Shown here: piece by piece, positions 10,651 through 21,440 of the stretch
Layout of the letters: each line of letters begins with the position of its first letter
Position numbering within the stretch: the stretch's first letter is position 1
Assembly (NCBI GenBank): GCA_964035575.1
Contig: OZ037873.1
Span: forward strand, 682,001-746,000
Source of the DNA: Rhynchopus sp. YZ270_cl-10
Taxonomy: Eukaryota > Euglenozoa > Diplonemea > Diplonemida > Diplonemidae
Direction of reading: 5' to 3'
DNA: 64,000 nucleotides
Notes under the pieces: model-generated
What the model was told of the DNA's origin: nothing
Database searches by the model: none
The model's input: the letters and a program-made list of their open reading frames with translations, nothing else
Program-made: the position numbers and the translations under genes

Positions 10651-10763
10651 TTTTTTAAAGTGCGTGCGGTTCCTAAGAATTCTTAAGGGCATTGCAGGGT
10701 GTGTACGTTGGTGTACAACACACATTCATATTTTCAGGCATTTGGTTTTCTTTCTTTTTTCAT

Positions 10764-10858
10764 AAGGCGACTAAGCACGAGAAGAATGAATAAACCGAAG
10801 AATAATCTAATCAGACTAAGCACGAAAGGCTTAGGTTCTTTTCTCTTGTCTTAAAAAG
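10764..10858 (+). repeat. Tail-hairpin repeat family A, two partial copies
   Basis: AAGGCGACTAAGCACGAGAAG is followed about 50 bases later by GACTAAGCACGAAAGGCTTAG and a T/C tail. The second has an intact CTAAGC / GCTTAG stem. Confidence 0.6.
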
Positions 10859-11595
10859 CTTTGCTTCTCTTAGCAATGCTCCCTTGCTGCGCTCTCCTTT
10901 ATCAGCCCCAATACCGAATGTGGTCAAGATGCCGAGACAGGAGGAAGGTCACTATGTCTCTGATTTCCCCCCCTCCTCTTTCTGCACTCAAGTTCTTGAC
11001 TGATCCAGTTTTGTTGTTGTTCATTACCACCGGTGAGTTGCTTCACAAGGTTAAATGTAACTATGATTCTGGGCCCACTGTAACGTGAACCGCCCCCCCC
11101 CCTCGAAATTCAGGGGTCCCAAACCCGAGGTTATTTTTTTCCAAAAAAAAAAAAAAAATACACATTACCACACGTTGCTGCTCTACATCCTCCTTCGTCG
11201 ATGCTATTGGGATCCTGGTTTGGGTCGATTCCGCTTTTGATTTTGCGTTGTTTTTTTTTTCTCTCTCTCTTTCTTTTGGGGGGCTTTTTTTTTTTTTTGC
11301 ATTTTGCAACTGACTTCATTCCAACAACACCACCACCACCACCTCAGCTCTGTGTGTCACACTGGGCTATCGGTATCAAGGCTTGCTTTATGAAGCCTTA
11401 GAGACCTTTACCCTCTGTTTTACCCTGTGTTGGGGTGTGCACACAGCAACGTAGGTAGGGGAGAGATTTTTGTGTGTTGTGTCTTGCTGTTATGATTTTA
11501 GTTATTTCTCCTCCCCCCCCTGGCAGAGCTGTTCCCCTTGTACTCAAGAACAATTTCTCTTGTTTCCACTCCTTTTTTTTTCTTCTTTTTTGTAA

Positions 11596-11709
11596 GATGT
11601 GTGTCCACGGGATGCACCGGGGAGGTTTTTTTTTAAATGTCAGACAAATCATACTAACGTTTTCTTTCAGTACATTGCGTCCCAGAGGTGTTTGCACTAT
11701 CAATTCGTG
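11596..11709 (+). repeat. Diverged family B copy followed by family C copy
   Basis: GATGTGTGTCCACGGGATGC at the left resembles family B. GCGTCCCAGAGGTGTTTGCA, then CTATCAA at 11673-11709, matches the family C variant found at 30549 and 39612. Confidence 0.5.
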
Positions 11710-12440
11710 TGTAGCCCTCTTCGAAGACTTTTTTCAGATAAGAAAAGAGAGAGAAAATATAAAGAAAAAGGATAAGAGAAAGGGGATCTCAGAGTTATGA
11801 TGATTAAACGGTTTCGTTTCCCTTTTGTTTCAAAAAAAAAAGTGAGGAACTGCGTTTATATGTCACATAGCCTAGAGTTCCCTCCACAGTGTTACTCGCA
11901 TATTCATTCATTTAACCCAATACGAAACAAACTCTGTACTCAACGTAATGTTCCAAATATGGGGCAATAATGGGGTGTTCAGGGGTACTTTTCCCCAGGG
12001 GGGCGATTTTTTTGCGATTCGCATTTCGGCGGGTTTTGCGAGTTTTTTTCCAGAAAAGTACCCCTGAATCATCCCAAATAAAGTAAATAAAATGCCGGGT
12101 TTATAATTATTTTGTCTCCCAAAAGAAGTGTTTAGCATCAGGTAATCTGTCAAAAAAATTGAATCGTTTTGTTTCTTCGTGTTTCTTCACAATACAAAAA
12201 TTAAAAAAAAAGGTGTGAAGAAAACGTTAATGTGGTTGTTGTTTTTATTTCCCATATTTTCGCTTGTTTCCCCTCTACAAAATCATTTCAAGACATAAAA
12301 AAACGTGCACAAAAATTGGATGCAGTGATCCATAAAAGGAAATAAAACAAGATGTTTCTTTTTACCCTCTTGAAGGTGACGACACACACGGGGGGAGGGT
12401 TAGGATTCAATCTGAAAAAAATGGTATTCATTTTTTGATC

Positions 12441-12498
12441 AGTGCCTTTGCGTCAGCCAATGAACGGTGAGGCGTTTTTGCACTTTCAATTTCTTTTC
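12441..12498 (+). repeat. Tail-hairpin repeat family C, copy
   Basis: GCGTCAGCCAATGAACGGTG, then AGGCGTTTTTGCACTTTCAA and a T/C tail. It lies directly against the hairpin element at 12500. Confidence 0.7.
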
Positions 12499-12499
12499 A

Positions 12500-12577
12500 T
12501 TGGTGTGGCATGAATGGAGGGGGGGTGCACAAAATTCGCAAGAAGTGCGAATCACCCTTCCTTTTCAGCCACACCAT
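12500..12577. repeat. Hairpin element family H
   Basis: Inverted ends TGGTGTGGC and GCCACACCA, with an inner pair TTCGCA / TGCGAA. It is in the opposite orientation to the copy at 2040-2109. Confidence 0.6.
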
Positions 12578-13308
12578 TTATCTTTTTTTGTGATTTCCGA
12601 ACCGGAAACAGTGTGTGAGTGTTTTTTTTTTTTTTTTTTTTGAAAATGCAGATGTAGTGCTCTAATAGAATGTTCTAAGGGTGGGGCATTTGCCAAAGTA
12701 GTGTAAGTTGGTGTGATTCAGGGGGTACCGGCAACCCATGGAAGAACCACGGAGAACTGTTTCGGGCTATATTAAGATTTGCGGAGCACCTTCGGGAGAA
12801 CCACGGAGAATCCGTTTGGGTGATCACACCATAAGTGTTTGAGAAGTGTGGGTTATCCCCCGAGTCGGAATATAACCTATGGGTGGAGTGTTCACGTGTA
12901 GTGTAAGTGTGTGCGAGAGAGAGAGGTTATGCTCTAATTTTTTTTTTTTTTATGTCGCTCTGAACGAAATGATCTCCCCTCGAACACCTAAAAGCAACTC
13001 TCCCAAAAAAAAATTTAAAAATAAACGCAACCTCAGGTTTTTTTCAAGAACTCTTTCAGAACGCTCGGAGAGGGCTTTTTTTTTTTTCTTTTTTCTTTTT
13101 CTTTTTTTCGTATCTGATTTTCTTTCAATATTCTATTTTATTATTTTCAAGAAAGTTCCCCCGCTTTCCCCCCCCAAATTTAACACGAAAATAAAAGGAG
13201 ACGGAGGATATAGTGTACAGAGATGGGCAGTCCAGCGTGCATTGTTTTTCCCTCATCGATTTCCAAACATAAAGAACAGAAAAAAAAAAAACTTCAAGTG
13301 GCATAATC

Positions 13309-13345
13309 TGTAAGGGGGCTTTGTATTTCAAGTCAAAAAAAAAAA
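13309..13345 (+). repeat. Tail-hairpin repeat family D fragment
   Basis: GGGGGCTTTGTATTTCAAGTC followed by an A run; only the tail end of family D is kept (sequence shortened by one base here). Confidence 0.4.
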
Positions 13346-13406
13346 AATTGATTCATCGATATTATGCTCTTTTCCAGTTGTTCTCTGATGGAGGGCTATG
13401 TTATAA

Positions 13407-13510
13407 TGTAAATGACTTTTGTGATTTTACTGTGAGGTTTCACCGTTGTAAGCCAATGGTGAAAAACCACAAAAGTAAAATTAAAAAGTTATTTACTTCA
13501 CCGTCGTGTA
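13407..13510. mobile_element. Family G derivative
   Basis: The right end TTATTTACTTCACCGTCGTG matches the 6673 element. The inner TTTCACCGTTG and its complement are also present and the arms fold back on each other. The family H insert of the other copy is absent. Confidence 0.5.
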
Positions 13511-13793
13511 GGCTCTCATAGCGAGCGTAGCTGTGGCCGATATGTTCAAAAGCATCCTAGCAATTCTGTCTCTTTTACGGAATTTTTTTTCTAACAGTTA
13601 ATACCCCATTTTCTTTTAGACGAAAACGTACAGCGATACTCATTCGTCATTTTTATTTTTATTTTTTTTTGCAACCATCAAGGAACGGAATCCTTGGGAT
13701 TAGCGGGGGGAGGGGGGGAAGGGGGAGGGGCAGGAGAGGTGTGATACAGTAGTAGCAGTGCTCTCAAAAAATGTTTTATTTTTAAAAAAATAG

Positions 13794-13842
13794 ATGCTTC
13801 GTGCATGAGAGGCACATTCATCTTTCAAATTTGTTTCTTTTT
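13794..13842 (+). repeat. Tail-hairpin repeat family B, copy
   Basis: TTCGTGCATGAGAGGCACATTC-like core (shortened) then ATCTTTCAAATTTG and a T/C tail. Stem GTGC / GCAC around ATGAGAG. It lies about 320 bases upstream of the large LRR-kinase-PARP gene. Confidence 0.65.
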
Positions 13843-14080
13843 TTTCTCTCTGTGTGTGATATCTTATCTTTTTTTTTTTTGCAATCCAAAAAAAAATTCG
13901 GAGATATCAAAAATGAACACAAAAAAATTGCGTGTGTTTTTTGTGTCTATTATGTGATTGACATTCTGTCTCAAAAAAAGGTCCCCTCTCCCCCACCCCC
14001 CTTTTTTTTCCCAAGCACATTCACACGAGGAAGTCATCGGAGCATGTCTTCATCTCTCCCCTTACATTTTCAAACTCCCT

Positions 14081-14081
<1 letters not shown>

Positions 14082-14113
<32 letters not shown>

Positions 14114-14134
14114 CTCCCCTTCCATTTTTCACAG
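14082..14134 (+). promoter_or_regulatory. Putative splice (trans-splice) acceptor before the LRR-kinase-PARP gene
   Basis: A long (TC)n and C/T tract ends in TTTTTCACAG at 14134. The start codon follows 24 bases later with no ATG between. It is the clearest case in the window of tract, AG, short A-rich leader, ATG. Confidence 0.5.
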
Positions 14135-14158
14135 ATCTAAAGAAAGAAAAAAAATACG

Positions 14159-17100
14159 ATGTGGCTATTGGGGAAGAAGAAGGTCACAAGCAATGACCAT
14201 TTCCGAGAAGCGTTGTTGGCCATGCAGTCTGCGAAGTCGCCAAACGCCAAGCTCCGTCTCAATGCAACACTCACCGACGAAATGGTCGCTTCTCTAGAAG
14301 AAAATTTGTGCAGCGGCAACACGCCGCCCCGCCTCACCCTCGACTTCTCCGGGACAGAACAGCCGGCGGCATTGGTCACCACCCTCTCCACTGCTCTCAA
14401 GCACGGAAAATGCCCGCCCTACCTTTGCTTCAACCTCCGCACCACTGCATTAACATACGATGCTGTTGACGCTTTGTGTGAGGCCTTGGAAAGCGGGGCC
14501 GCACCATTACATTTTTCTCTTTTGATTGGCTGCAACGCATTAAATGGAGAGATGGTTGAAAGAATAGGAACTGCGCTGGAAAGTGGAAAATGCCCTCATT
14601 CATTGAGATTGGACCTTGCAGGATGTCAGTTGACTGATGCTAAGGTGTTGTGTGATGCAATTAAGAGTGGAAACTGCCCGCTCTTCCTCCGCGTCAACCT
14701 CAGCTCCAACAGCCTTTCCGAGGAGGAAGTGTCCCGCCTCTTCTCAAGCCTCTCCTGCGGGGAAGCCCCCTCCCATCTCTCGCTTCTTCTCTCGCTCAAC
14801 CCGCTCAGTGATGGGGCAATAGAAACCCTCAGTGCGTCGCTCTCCTCCGGTCTTGCCCCCTCCAATTTGTCGCTCTATTTAAGTAATTGCTCATTGTCTG
14901 AGACAGCGATGTCAAGCCTCTTCAAGGCGTTGGGGAGTTCAAATTGCCCGAAATTTTTGAACCTCAACCTCGGATCAAACAAAGTAACAGAAAAATCGAT
15001 GCAAATATTATGCGAATCACTGTCTTCAGGGGAAGCTCCGAGGTACCTTTCGCTTGGGTTGGGGGATTGCGAGATTTGTGAGGATGGGATTCAACTTTTA
15101 AGCGATGCACTTGAATCTGGCGGCTGCCCAGAATATCTTGCGCTTGACCTCAGCGGAGCCATCTTCACTCAAGAAGGCGGGGTAGGGGTACAACCCTTTT
15201 GCGAAGCCCTGATGTCCCCACAATGCCCAGCACACCTCAAGCTCTCCTTCACTGGAGGCGGAATGGCTGGCGGCTTTTATGATGTCCTGCGAGACGTACT
15301 CAACTCCGGCAAATGCCCAACCTATCTTACCCTCGATCTGTCCCGCGACGAAATTTCTCCAAAGGGAATAAACTCTATCTGCGAGGCGTTGGAAGGCGGG
15401 TCTTGCCCGCAGTATTTGAAGTTGGATCTTTCTGCGTCGTTCGGAGAGGATATTGCGGAGTCGGAGTTTTCGAATGAAAGACCAAAACAAAGCAAACGCA
15501 GTCCACCTCCGTCAGAGACGAGCTCTTCTATCGCGGCTGTGGTGTGCCATCCGTTTGTGAACAGGTTATGCACTGCGCTTGAAACAGGGTGTTGTCCGAC
15601 TCATCTTCACATCGATCTCTCTACTAATCAATTCCGTACCGGGTCTGTCGAGAGACTCGCGGAATGTCTTGAAACCGGAAAATGCCCCGACCATTTGACA
15701 TTAGATTTGAGCCTCGTATTCCTTCATCCAAACACAATGGGGAAGCTTCACTCTGCGTTTTATCATCAAAACTGTCCGCGTTTTTTGCATTTTATTGTCG
15801 AAGAAACGCATGGCGGAGATTCTATTCTCGCCTGCTTTGAGAAAGCAGAAAAAGGACAGATCCCCGAAAGCTTTCGCCTTGATTTTGGTCATAGAGGGTT
15901 CAGGGAAAGCAGTGTACCTCGTTTCACCGCGCTGATGGCAAACAACGTCTTTTCTGGTACATTTGGACTGAACTTCGCAGGAACGCAATTCAGCGACGAC
16001 GCCTTTGGGGAGTTAATGCATATGGTCGGCTCTGGGGTGTGTCCGTCTTTTTTTGATCTGGGGCTAAGCGGGATTAACCTTTCTCTCGGGAAGATGCGGG
16101 CGTTGTCGGCAGCATTGTGCACAGGGCGCGCACCAGCAAGCATTTCTGTAGATCTATCGTACAATCAGATGGGGGAGGATATGCTTGGAGATTTGTTTGA
16201 TGCTTTAGGGGGAGGGAAGTGTGCGGAAGATGTGACGGTACGGCTGCGTGGATTGGAGTTGCCGGGGGTGGTGCAGAGGTTTGCGTTTTTGCAGGGAGAA
16301 TGTCCACAAAAGCTTTCATTGGATTTTGCTAATTCTCGCTTCGCAGATGGCAATATTGATGTCATATGCGACGCAATTGAACGCATTGCACCTACCTCAA
16401 CTAGAACCCTACACCTATGCTTTGATGATACATTCTTGTCGAAGGAAGCGCAGAGAAGGATTGCACGTTGTCTTTCATCTCTTTCATCGCATGAATTTAA
16501 CCTAAAAATTTCGCTCCAAAATTGCAATATAACAGCAATGGAGAGTGAGAAGGATGACTCCGCAGAAGCACGGCAGCAACGCTGGGGGTTCGTCGACTTT
16601 ATAGCGGAAGGGATAGCGAAGGGAGGGGTTCCGAACAGTTTTGAGTTGGATTTGAGACACACCATGCTCTCAGATATTTCGTTGGGGAAGCTTGGCCGCG
16701 CGCTGCTTAGACAACGGAAAGAAGGGGTTAAGGTGCTGCTATCGGGGGAAGAGCAGTGGGTGGTTTTCACAGAGCTTTTTAAACAGGCACGTACCTCGAG
16801 GTTGGAACTGCAGATCGGCACAGCAGAGTTGAATGATACGAGCTTGGGGGTGCTGCTGGAGGGGCTTGCGTCAAGGAGATGCCCTACTCATTTGATGTTG
16901 ACCTTCAGAGGGAATTACTTCCCCGAGGATTATTTCGAAAGGTTCATCCAATGTGTTGAGGACGGCAGCTGCCCAAGCCATCTCACCCTGCGATTCGAAG
17001 GCATGTTCTTCCCGCGAAACTTCCAGGAAAAGCTTTTTGCGTCCATCTCAGCGTCATCACCACAGCACCTCTCCATCGACCTGGAAGGCTCTCACACAAA

Positions 17101-20100
17101 GGATTGGACCTGGGGCTTGTTGCAGGACTGTTTGGAGGATTTGCCACCGCATTTTTCACTTCGCGTTGCAGAAGTCGTTGATGCTGATAATGTACGGGGT
17201 TTTACTGATATGTTAGCATCCGAGGCTTGCCCTGCACATCTGACTTTGGTGTGCAAAGTTGAGGTTCGTCCTCAGATCACCTCCTTTGTATGCAGTACCG
17301 GTGATGGCGATGACGACGCTTCAGGGACAGTTCCAAGCACACCGCATCCGTGCTGTGTAGTGGAGAGGCTGCATGCGTTGCTTCGTGGGGAGAAGCATAC
17401 GGAGCGTATCTTGGGATTTAGCTATCCTCTTGCGTCTGCTGCGTCGGCAGAGGCGTTATACCAAATACCGAACGTCACCATCCGGAACGACCTCGACTCC
17501 CACACAACCCAACGCAGTGCGGAAGGCGTGCTCACCGACTGGCGTGGCACCTCGTACCTCTCGGTGGCGGGGCTGACTGTGGTGCCTCCGGAGAGCGATC
17601 CGTTCTCTCGTGTCATAGGTCTCTGCGAAACTGCGGCATCCATCTTGTCAACCTCAGACAACACACAAAAGGAAGGCACTCTGGTCTCTTTGGTGAAGCT
17701 TTGTACGACAGATGCTCCATGGCCTCTTGTACGTCGTGATGTGCTAGCCGAGGTCGATGAAACGCGCGCAGCGCTGACCAAAGCAATGGAAGCAGTGCGA
17801 GAGAATGCAAGCGAAGACACACTGCAACAATCGAGGGACACACTGCACGCAGCCCACGTCACCTCACTGCAAGATGCTTTGGCCTACATTGAGAATGAGG
17901 AGGCAGTGGAAACACAAAAGGTGCACGACGTTTTGACCAAACTGGATGGACATCAAGCGGACGACTGCTTTGTTGACCTACCACAAGGAGACCCAAGAGA
18001 CCTTGCCAAGGAATGCCTCAGCAAGCTCGAAAGCACCCACCGCACCAACCACGCTGCGCAAATCAAATGCGCGGAAATCGCCCAAACCTGCGTCGACCTC
18101 TGGAACGTCATCGGCAAAACAATGCACACTGGGCAATTCTCCAAAATCGCGCCACTGCTCTCCGAACTAGAGACCCTAGGCAACTCATTGGACGCCTCCA
18201 TGGAAAAGGCAGCAACAACAGAAGACGACCTCCAAGATGCTGCACCGGAAGAGGTCCAAGGCATCGTTGCATGTCTTCAAGACCAGCTTCGGCGGCTCAG
18301 TGCATTGCGTGGGAGGGGCGAGCATTTGGGTGTAGTGTTAAAGGAGCAAAGCGCGAGGGCTGAGAAGCAGGAGATCATCACAACATTGAACACTTTGAAG
18401 ATGCGTCTCGAGGCAGCTGAGGTGGATGTAGACGAGGCGAAGCTGAAGGCACGTCGTGCGAAGCAAGCTTCCAACGTAACCCCCGCCGAGCAAGAAGCTA
18501 TCGACGCAGGTCTCACCTCCAGCCAAAAGGTGCTCTGGGTGGCCCAAAAGGCGCTGGAAAAGCACGAACGGCTCACCGCGATGTCTGCAGTGCGGTTCTA
18601 CCCAGAGCTCTTCAACTCTTCCCTCGCAGAGGTGGCGAAGTTTGGAGGGTTGGTGTGCAAACGGCGTCTCTCTGATTACACCGACATCCAATTCATAGCG
18701 CAGGGGAGACACGCTGTGCGGAAGGCCACCAAAACGGACGGAACTACCTGCGTTTTAAAGCACTTTGCGGTGACACACCGTTCAGGAGCACGACGTCTGT
18801 TAAAAGAGGCGTCTGCATTGCAACGGTTGAAGCATCCATGCATTGCAGAGATTAGCTGTGTGTTTGAGGACGAAGGCTGGCACATGGAGATGCCGTACTA
18901 TGAGAACGGCGACCTCACGACGTACATCGCAAACCACAAGCTCGGAGCTGATGCAAAGCGGCAGCTTCTCCTCGACGCAACGCGAGGGCTGGAGTACGTT
19001 CATCGCAACAGCCTGGTGCATTGCGACGTCAAACCGGACAATGTGTTTGTCGATTCGCAGGGTGTCGGCCGTCTTGGCGATTTCGACATTTCACGCGACC
19101 TTGCACCCAAAGCAGGCATGACCACCACCATGACCATTCTTGGCGGTACCGCACGCTATATGTCCCCCGAAGTCCAATTTGGCAACAGATCCACCCAAGC
19201 ATCTGACGTCTACTCCCTTGGCCTCATGATCTACGACACTGTCTCCAAGCTTCCCCGCGAAGACCGTGTCATCCTCAAAGAGCAGAACATCAGCAACCCA
19301 GACGCACTGTCTCTCCTCAAGGGCATGCTCTCCCCGCATCCCGAACAGCGTATCAGCGCTGAGGCCGTTTCGCACCACCCATACTTCAGAAACCTTCGAG
19401 GTGCGGAGAGCACACTATCCGTTCCGGTGATCTGGACAAATGAACGCGCTGCAGGTGAGGTCGTCGATGTGACTGAGGAAATGCTGACACCCATGCAAAC
19501 TATCGTTTCTCGAACCTGCGAAGCAGGCAGACTCGGTCGTGGTCGGAACAACGCAGACTGTACGCACACTTCCCTCCAGGTGGTCCAGGTGTTTCGCGTA
19601 GAGCACACCCACCTCTGGGAGGGGTACCAACTGCAACGCCGTCAGATGCTAGAAACCTGCAGCTCTCCCGAAAAGATCACACCGCTCTGCCACGAGGAGT
19701 CCCTCAGCAAGGTGTTGTCCCCTGCCATCAACGAGGTCCACCTCTTCCACGGGACAGGGCGGCGTGGTGCTCATGCTATCGTTGGACAGGGTATGGATGA
19801 CCGGGTGTGTCGTCCTGGGCTGTACGGTGTGGGGCTATACTTCGCAGAGAACTCAAGCAAAAGCGATGAATACATGTCCCCAGCTCGTGAGGACGGACTG
19901 TGCGACCTTCTGCTCTGTAGGGTCCTCCTTGGTACGCCACGTCACCAAGCTTCAAACCGTCGTCCCGATGAACGTCGTGCGCCTTGCGTCGAAGGGCATA
20001 CGAACTGTACAGAGCATCCGCAAGCTGACAGCGTGCTTGCGACCCGAGTGAACCGCCCCCGTGAGTTTGTCATTTACGAAAGGGCGCGTGTCTATCCTGA

Positions 20101-20128
20101 ATACCTTCTGCGCATTAAGCGGGTCTAA
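14159..20128 (+). CDS. LRR - protein kinase-like - PARP catalytic fusion, 1989 aa
   Basis: One uninterrupted frame. Residues about 25-1090 are ribonuclease-inhibitor-like leucine-rich repeats of about 28 residues, with a recurring SGxCPxxLxLDLSxN signature. A largely helical linker (about 1180-1490) contains heptad-like charged stretches. A protein kinase-like domain spans about 1510-1760: lysine 1534 (CVLKHF), catalytic loop HCDVKPDN at 1621-1628 (Asp 1623; usual HRD is HCD), metal site DFD at 1641-1643 in place of DFG, and SPE in ARYMSPEV. The glycine loop (IAQGRHAV) is poor. The C-terminus is a PARP/ART domain with the H-Y-E set apparently intact: His1864 (HGTG), Tyr1894 (GVGLYFAE) and Glu1969 (REFVIYERARV). 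Poly- or mono-ADP-ribosylation of proteins is therefore plausible, while kinase activity is uncertain. Likely a large regulatory or stress-response protein. I know no standard family with this order of domains. Confidence 0.85.
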   Translation: MWLLGKKKVTSNDHFREALLAMQSAKSPNAKLRLNATLTDEMVASLEENLCSGNTPPRLTLDFSGTEQPAALVTTLSTALKHGKCPPYLCFNLRTTALTYDAVDALCEALESGAAPLHFSLLIGCNALNGEMVERIGTALESGKCPHSLRLDLAGCQLTDAKVLCDAIKSGNCPLFLRVNLSSNSLSEEEVSRLFSSLSCGEAPSHLSLLLSLNPLSDGAIETLSASLSSGLAPSNLSLYLSNCSLSETAMSSLFKALGSSNCPKFLNLNLGSNKVTEKSMQILCESLSSGEAPRYLSLGLGDCEICEDGIQLLSDALESGGCPEYLALDLSGAIFTQEGGVGVQPFCEALMSPQCPAHLKLSFTGGGMAGGFYDVLRDVLNSGKCPTYLTLDLSRDEISPKGINSICEALEGGSCPQYLKLDLSASFGEDIAESEFSNERPKQSKRSPPPSETSSSIAAVVCHPFVNRLCTALETGCCPTHLHIDLSTNQFRTGSVERLAECLETGKCPDHLTLDLSLVFLHPNTMGKLHSAFYHQNCPRFLHFIVEETHGGDSILACFEKAEKGQIPESFRLDFGHRGFRESSVPRFTALMANNVFSGTFGLNFAGTQFSDDAFGELMHMVGSGVCPSFFDLGLSGINLSLGKMRALSAALCTGRAPASISVDLSYNQMGEDMLGDLFDALGGGKCAEDVTVRLRGLELPGVVQRFAFLQGECPQKLSLDFANSRFADGNIDVICDAIERIAPTSTRTLHLCFDDTFLSKEAQRRIARCLSSLSSHEFNLKISLQNCNITAMESEKDDSAEARQQRWGFVDFIAEGIAKGGVPNSFELDLRHTMLSDISLGKLGRALLRQRKEGVKVLLSGEEQWVVFTELFKQARTSRLELQIGTAELNDTSLGVLLEGLASRRCPTHLMLTFRGNYFPEDYFERFIQCVEDGSCPSHLTLRFEGMFFPRNFQEKLFASISASSPQHLSIDLEGSHTKDWTWGLLQDCLEDLPPHFSLRVAEVVDADNVRGFTDMLASEACPAHLTLVCKVEVRPQITSFVCSTGDGDDDASGTVPSTPHPCCVVERLHALLRGEKHTERILGFSYPLASAASAEALYQIPNVTIRNDLDSHTTQRSAEGVLTDWRGTSYLSVAGLTVVPPESDPFSRVIGLCETAASILSTSDNTQKEGTLVSLVKLCTTDAPWPLVRRDVLAEVDETRAALTKAMEAVRENASEDTLQQSRDTLHAAHVTSLQDALAYIENEEAVETQKVHDVLTKLDGHQADDCFVDLPQGDPRDLAKECLSKLESTHRTNHAAQIKCAEIAQTCVDLWNVIGKTMHTGQFSKIAPLLSELETLGNSLDASMEKAATTEDDLQDAAPEEVQGIVACLQDQLRRLSALRGRGEHLGVVLKEQSARAEKQEIITTLNTLKMRLEAAEVDVDEAKLKARRAKQASNVTPAEQEAIDAGLTSSQKVLWVAQKALEKHERLTAMSAVRFYPELFNSSLAEVAKFGGLVCKRRLSDYTDIQFIAQGRHAVRKATKTDGTTCVLKHFAVTHRSGARRLLKEASALQRLKHPCIAEISCVFEDEGWHMEMPYYENGDLTTYIANHKLGADAKRQLLLDATRGLEYVHRNSLVHCDVKPDNVFVDSQGVGRLGDFDISRDLAPKAGMTTTMTILGGTARYMSPEVQFGNRSTQASDVYSLGLMIYDTVSKLPREDRVILKEQNISNPDALSLLKGMLSPHPEQRISAEAVSHHPYFRNLRGAESTLSVPVIWTNERAAGEVVDVTEEMLTPMQTIVSRTCEAGRLGRGRNNADCTHTSLQVVQVFRVEHTHLWEGYQLQRRQMLETCSSPEKITPLCHEESLSKVLSPAINEVHLFHGTGRRGAHAIVGQGMDDRVCRPGLYGVGLYFAENSSKSDEYMSPAREDGLCDLLLCRVLLGTPRHQASNRRPDERRAPCVEGHTNCTEHPQADSVLATRVNRPREFVIYERARVYPEYLLRIKRV

Positions 20129-20264
20129 GTGGGGTGTGTTTTGAGACTCTGTATGGCCAAACAGAAAAAGAATGGAGCTAAACTAACGTCATGTGTGTGC
20201 AGGTAATCTAGCATTTTCAGGGGGTTCGAGGAGCAATTTCCAGCAATTCCTAACAAAAAATATA

Positions 20265-20317
20265 TAGTGGAGTTCATCCTCGGGTGTCTACACTAATACA
20301 ACCAAGTTTTCAAAAAA
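20265..20317 (+). repeat. Dispersed repeat family E, copy
   Basis: GTGGAGTTCATCCTCGGGTG, then TCTACACTAATACAACCAAG and TTTTCAAAA. It starts 137 bases after the LRR-kinase-PARP stop codon and may lie in its 3' UTR. Confidence 0.8.
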
Positions 20318-20656
20318 GGGGGGGAGGAAGTGCTAGTGGGGAGGGAAGGGGAAGTGCATTGTGGGGGGATGGGGAGGAGGGGAAGAGAGGGTGGTTTTAC
20401 CTTCCCAAAAAAAAAAAAAATCAGGTAAAAAACAATATAGGGTTGTTACAGCTCTGTCTTCATGCTTACGGAAAGGGGGGGTGGAGGTGTGTTTGTTTCA
20501 AAATCAGTTTTTTTTTTGGGGGGGCTAATCCAAGAACGAGGTATTGCGTCTTTTTGGGGATGTGCGTGTTTTCGCGCAGAGCAATGTTTAAAGAACAAAG
20601 TCGATGCGTGGCGGTTATGTGTTTCTCATCGCTTTCGAGTGTACCATTTTTCTTTT

Positions 20657-20688
20657 GTCTAAGCACGAGAGGCTTTCATCTTATAAAC
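20657..20688 (+). repeat. Tail-hairpin repeat family A, copy
   Basis: CTAAGCACGAGAGGCTTTCA, then TCTTATAAAC. Loop ACGAGAG intact; the outer stem is partly lost. Confidence 0.65.
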
Positions 20689-20885
20689 CCCCTTTCTTTA
20701 TTTTTTTCCCATTTCTGAGTTTCTGACGAGATGCGTGTACGACGCTTACCTCACAGTACAAAGAAAATGCACCACCAACTAACCATGCTCATTTGTTTTC
20801 TTCCCCCCCAGCCATTTTTTTTTTTTTAGTAATCGAGTGAATTGTTGTTGTTTATTTTGTTGCTGGGTTTTGAGTTTTTTTTTTA

Positions 20886-21154
20886 CCGACCCTCCCCCGT
20901 GAAATTGTCCCCCCCTCCGACCCCCTTGAAATTGTCCCCCCTGGGGGAAAAAGTGAGGGGGGGGACAATATCTCGTACGGCAAAAAGGGGGGACAATTTC
21001 TCGTACTGTAGGGGGGTGGCCGTTTTGGTGTGAAGAAGGGAGAGCAAAGGTTGTCCCTGCGACTCCCTTGAAATTGTCCCCCCCTGCCTTGAAATTGTCC
21101 GTCGGGGCAAAATACCGGTTTTTGGGGGGGGACAATTTCACGGGGGAGGGTCGG
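20886..21154. mobile_element. Tc1/mariner-like MITE with TA duplication, 269 bp
   Basis: Long inverted ends begin CCGACCCTCCCCCGTG and continue through GAAATTGTCCCCCC, with their complement at the right. TA flanks both ends (20884-20885, 21155-21156). The phrase AAATTGTCC recurs inside on both strands, so the element is built of repeated GGACAATTT units. Confidence 0.75.
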
Positions 21155-21396
21155 TAAAAAGTTGTCAATCAACAGAATTTTGTTAGGCGGTCCCCCCCCT
21201 TTGTTAGTGTTGGCAACTCTACAGTAGCTCTCTCTTTTTCATTAGTATTCTATGTTAAGTGTAGGGAGAGCTGCACTCGCAACAGCTTGGAAGAGAAATA
21301 GCGCAGTGTCTGCAGCCACCCCAGAAGTGGTTACAACTTTCCATCCTGCACTGTGCGTAATGGCAGAAAAAAAAAAATTCGATGTCTTCTTTTCTG

Positions 21397-21440
21397 AAGG
21401 TTAGTCAATGAGAGGCTTGGCTCGTCATATCAACTTTTTC
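21397..21440 (+). repeat. Tail-hairpin repeat family A variant
   Basis: AAGGTTAGTCAATGAGAGGC, then TTGGCTCGTCATATCAACTT and T/C. It shares GAGAGGCT(T)GGCTCGTCATAT with a copy in the kinesin intron at 45023. Confidence 0.55.

Larger units (their letters stand above)
6391..14158. other. Gene-poor repeat-rich interval (7.8 kb)
   Basis: No open frame here has recognisable protein features. The DNA is T-rich with many homopolymer runs. It contains members of families A to D, an inverted-repeat element with a nested hairpin (6673), a hAT-type MITE (9573), a second hairpin element (12500) and a derivative of the first element (13407). Around 12740-12815 the phrase GAACCACGGAGAA occurs twice, which I could not assign. 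Confidence 0.55.
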
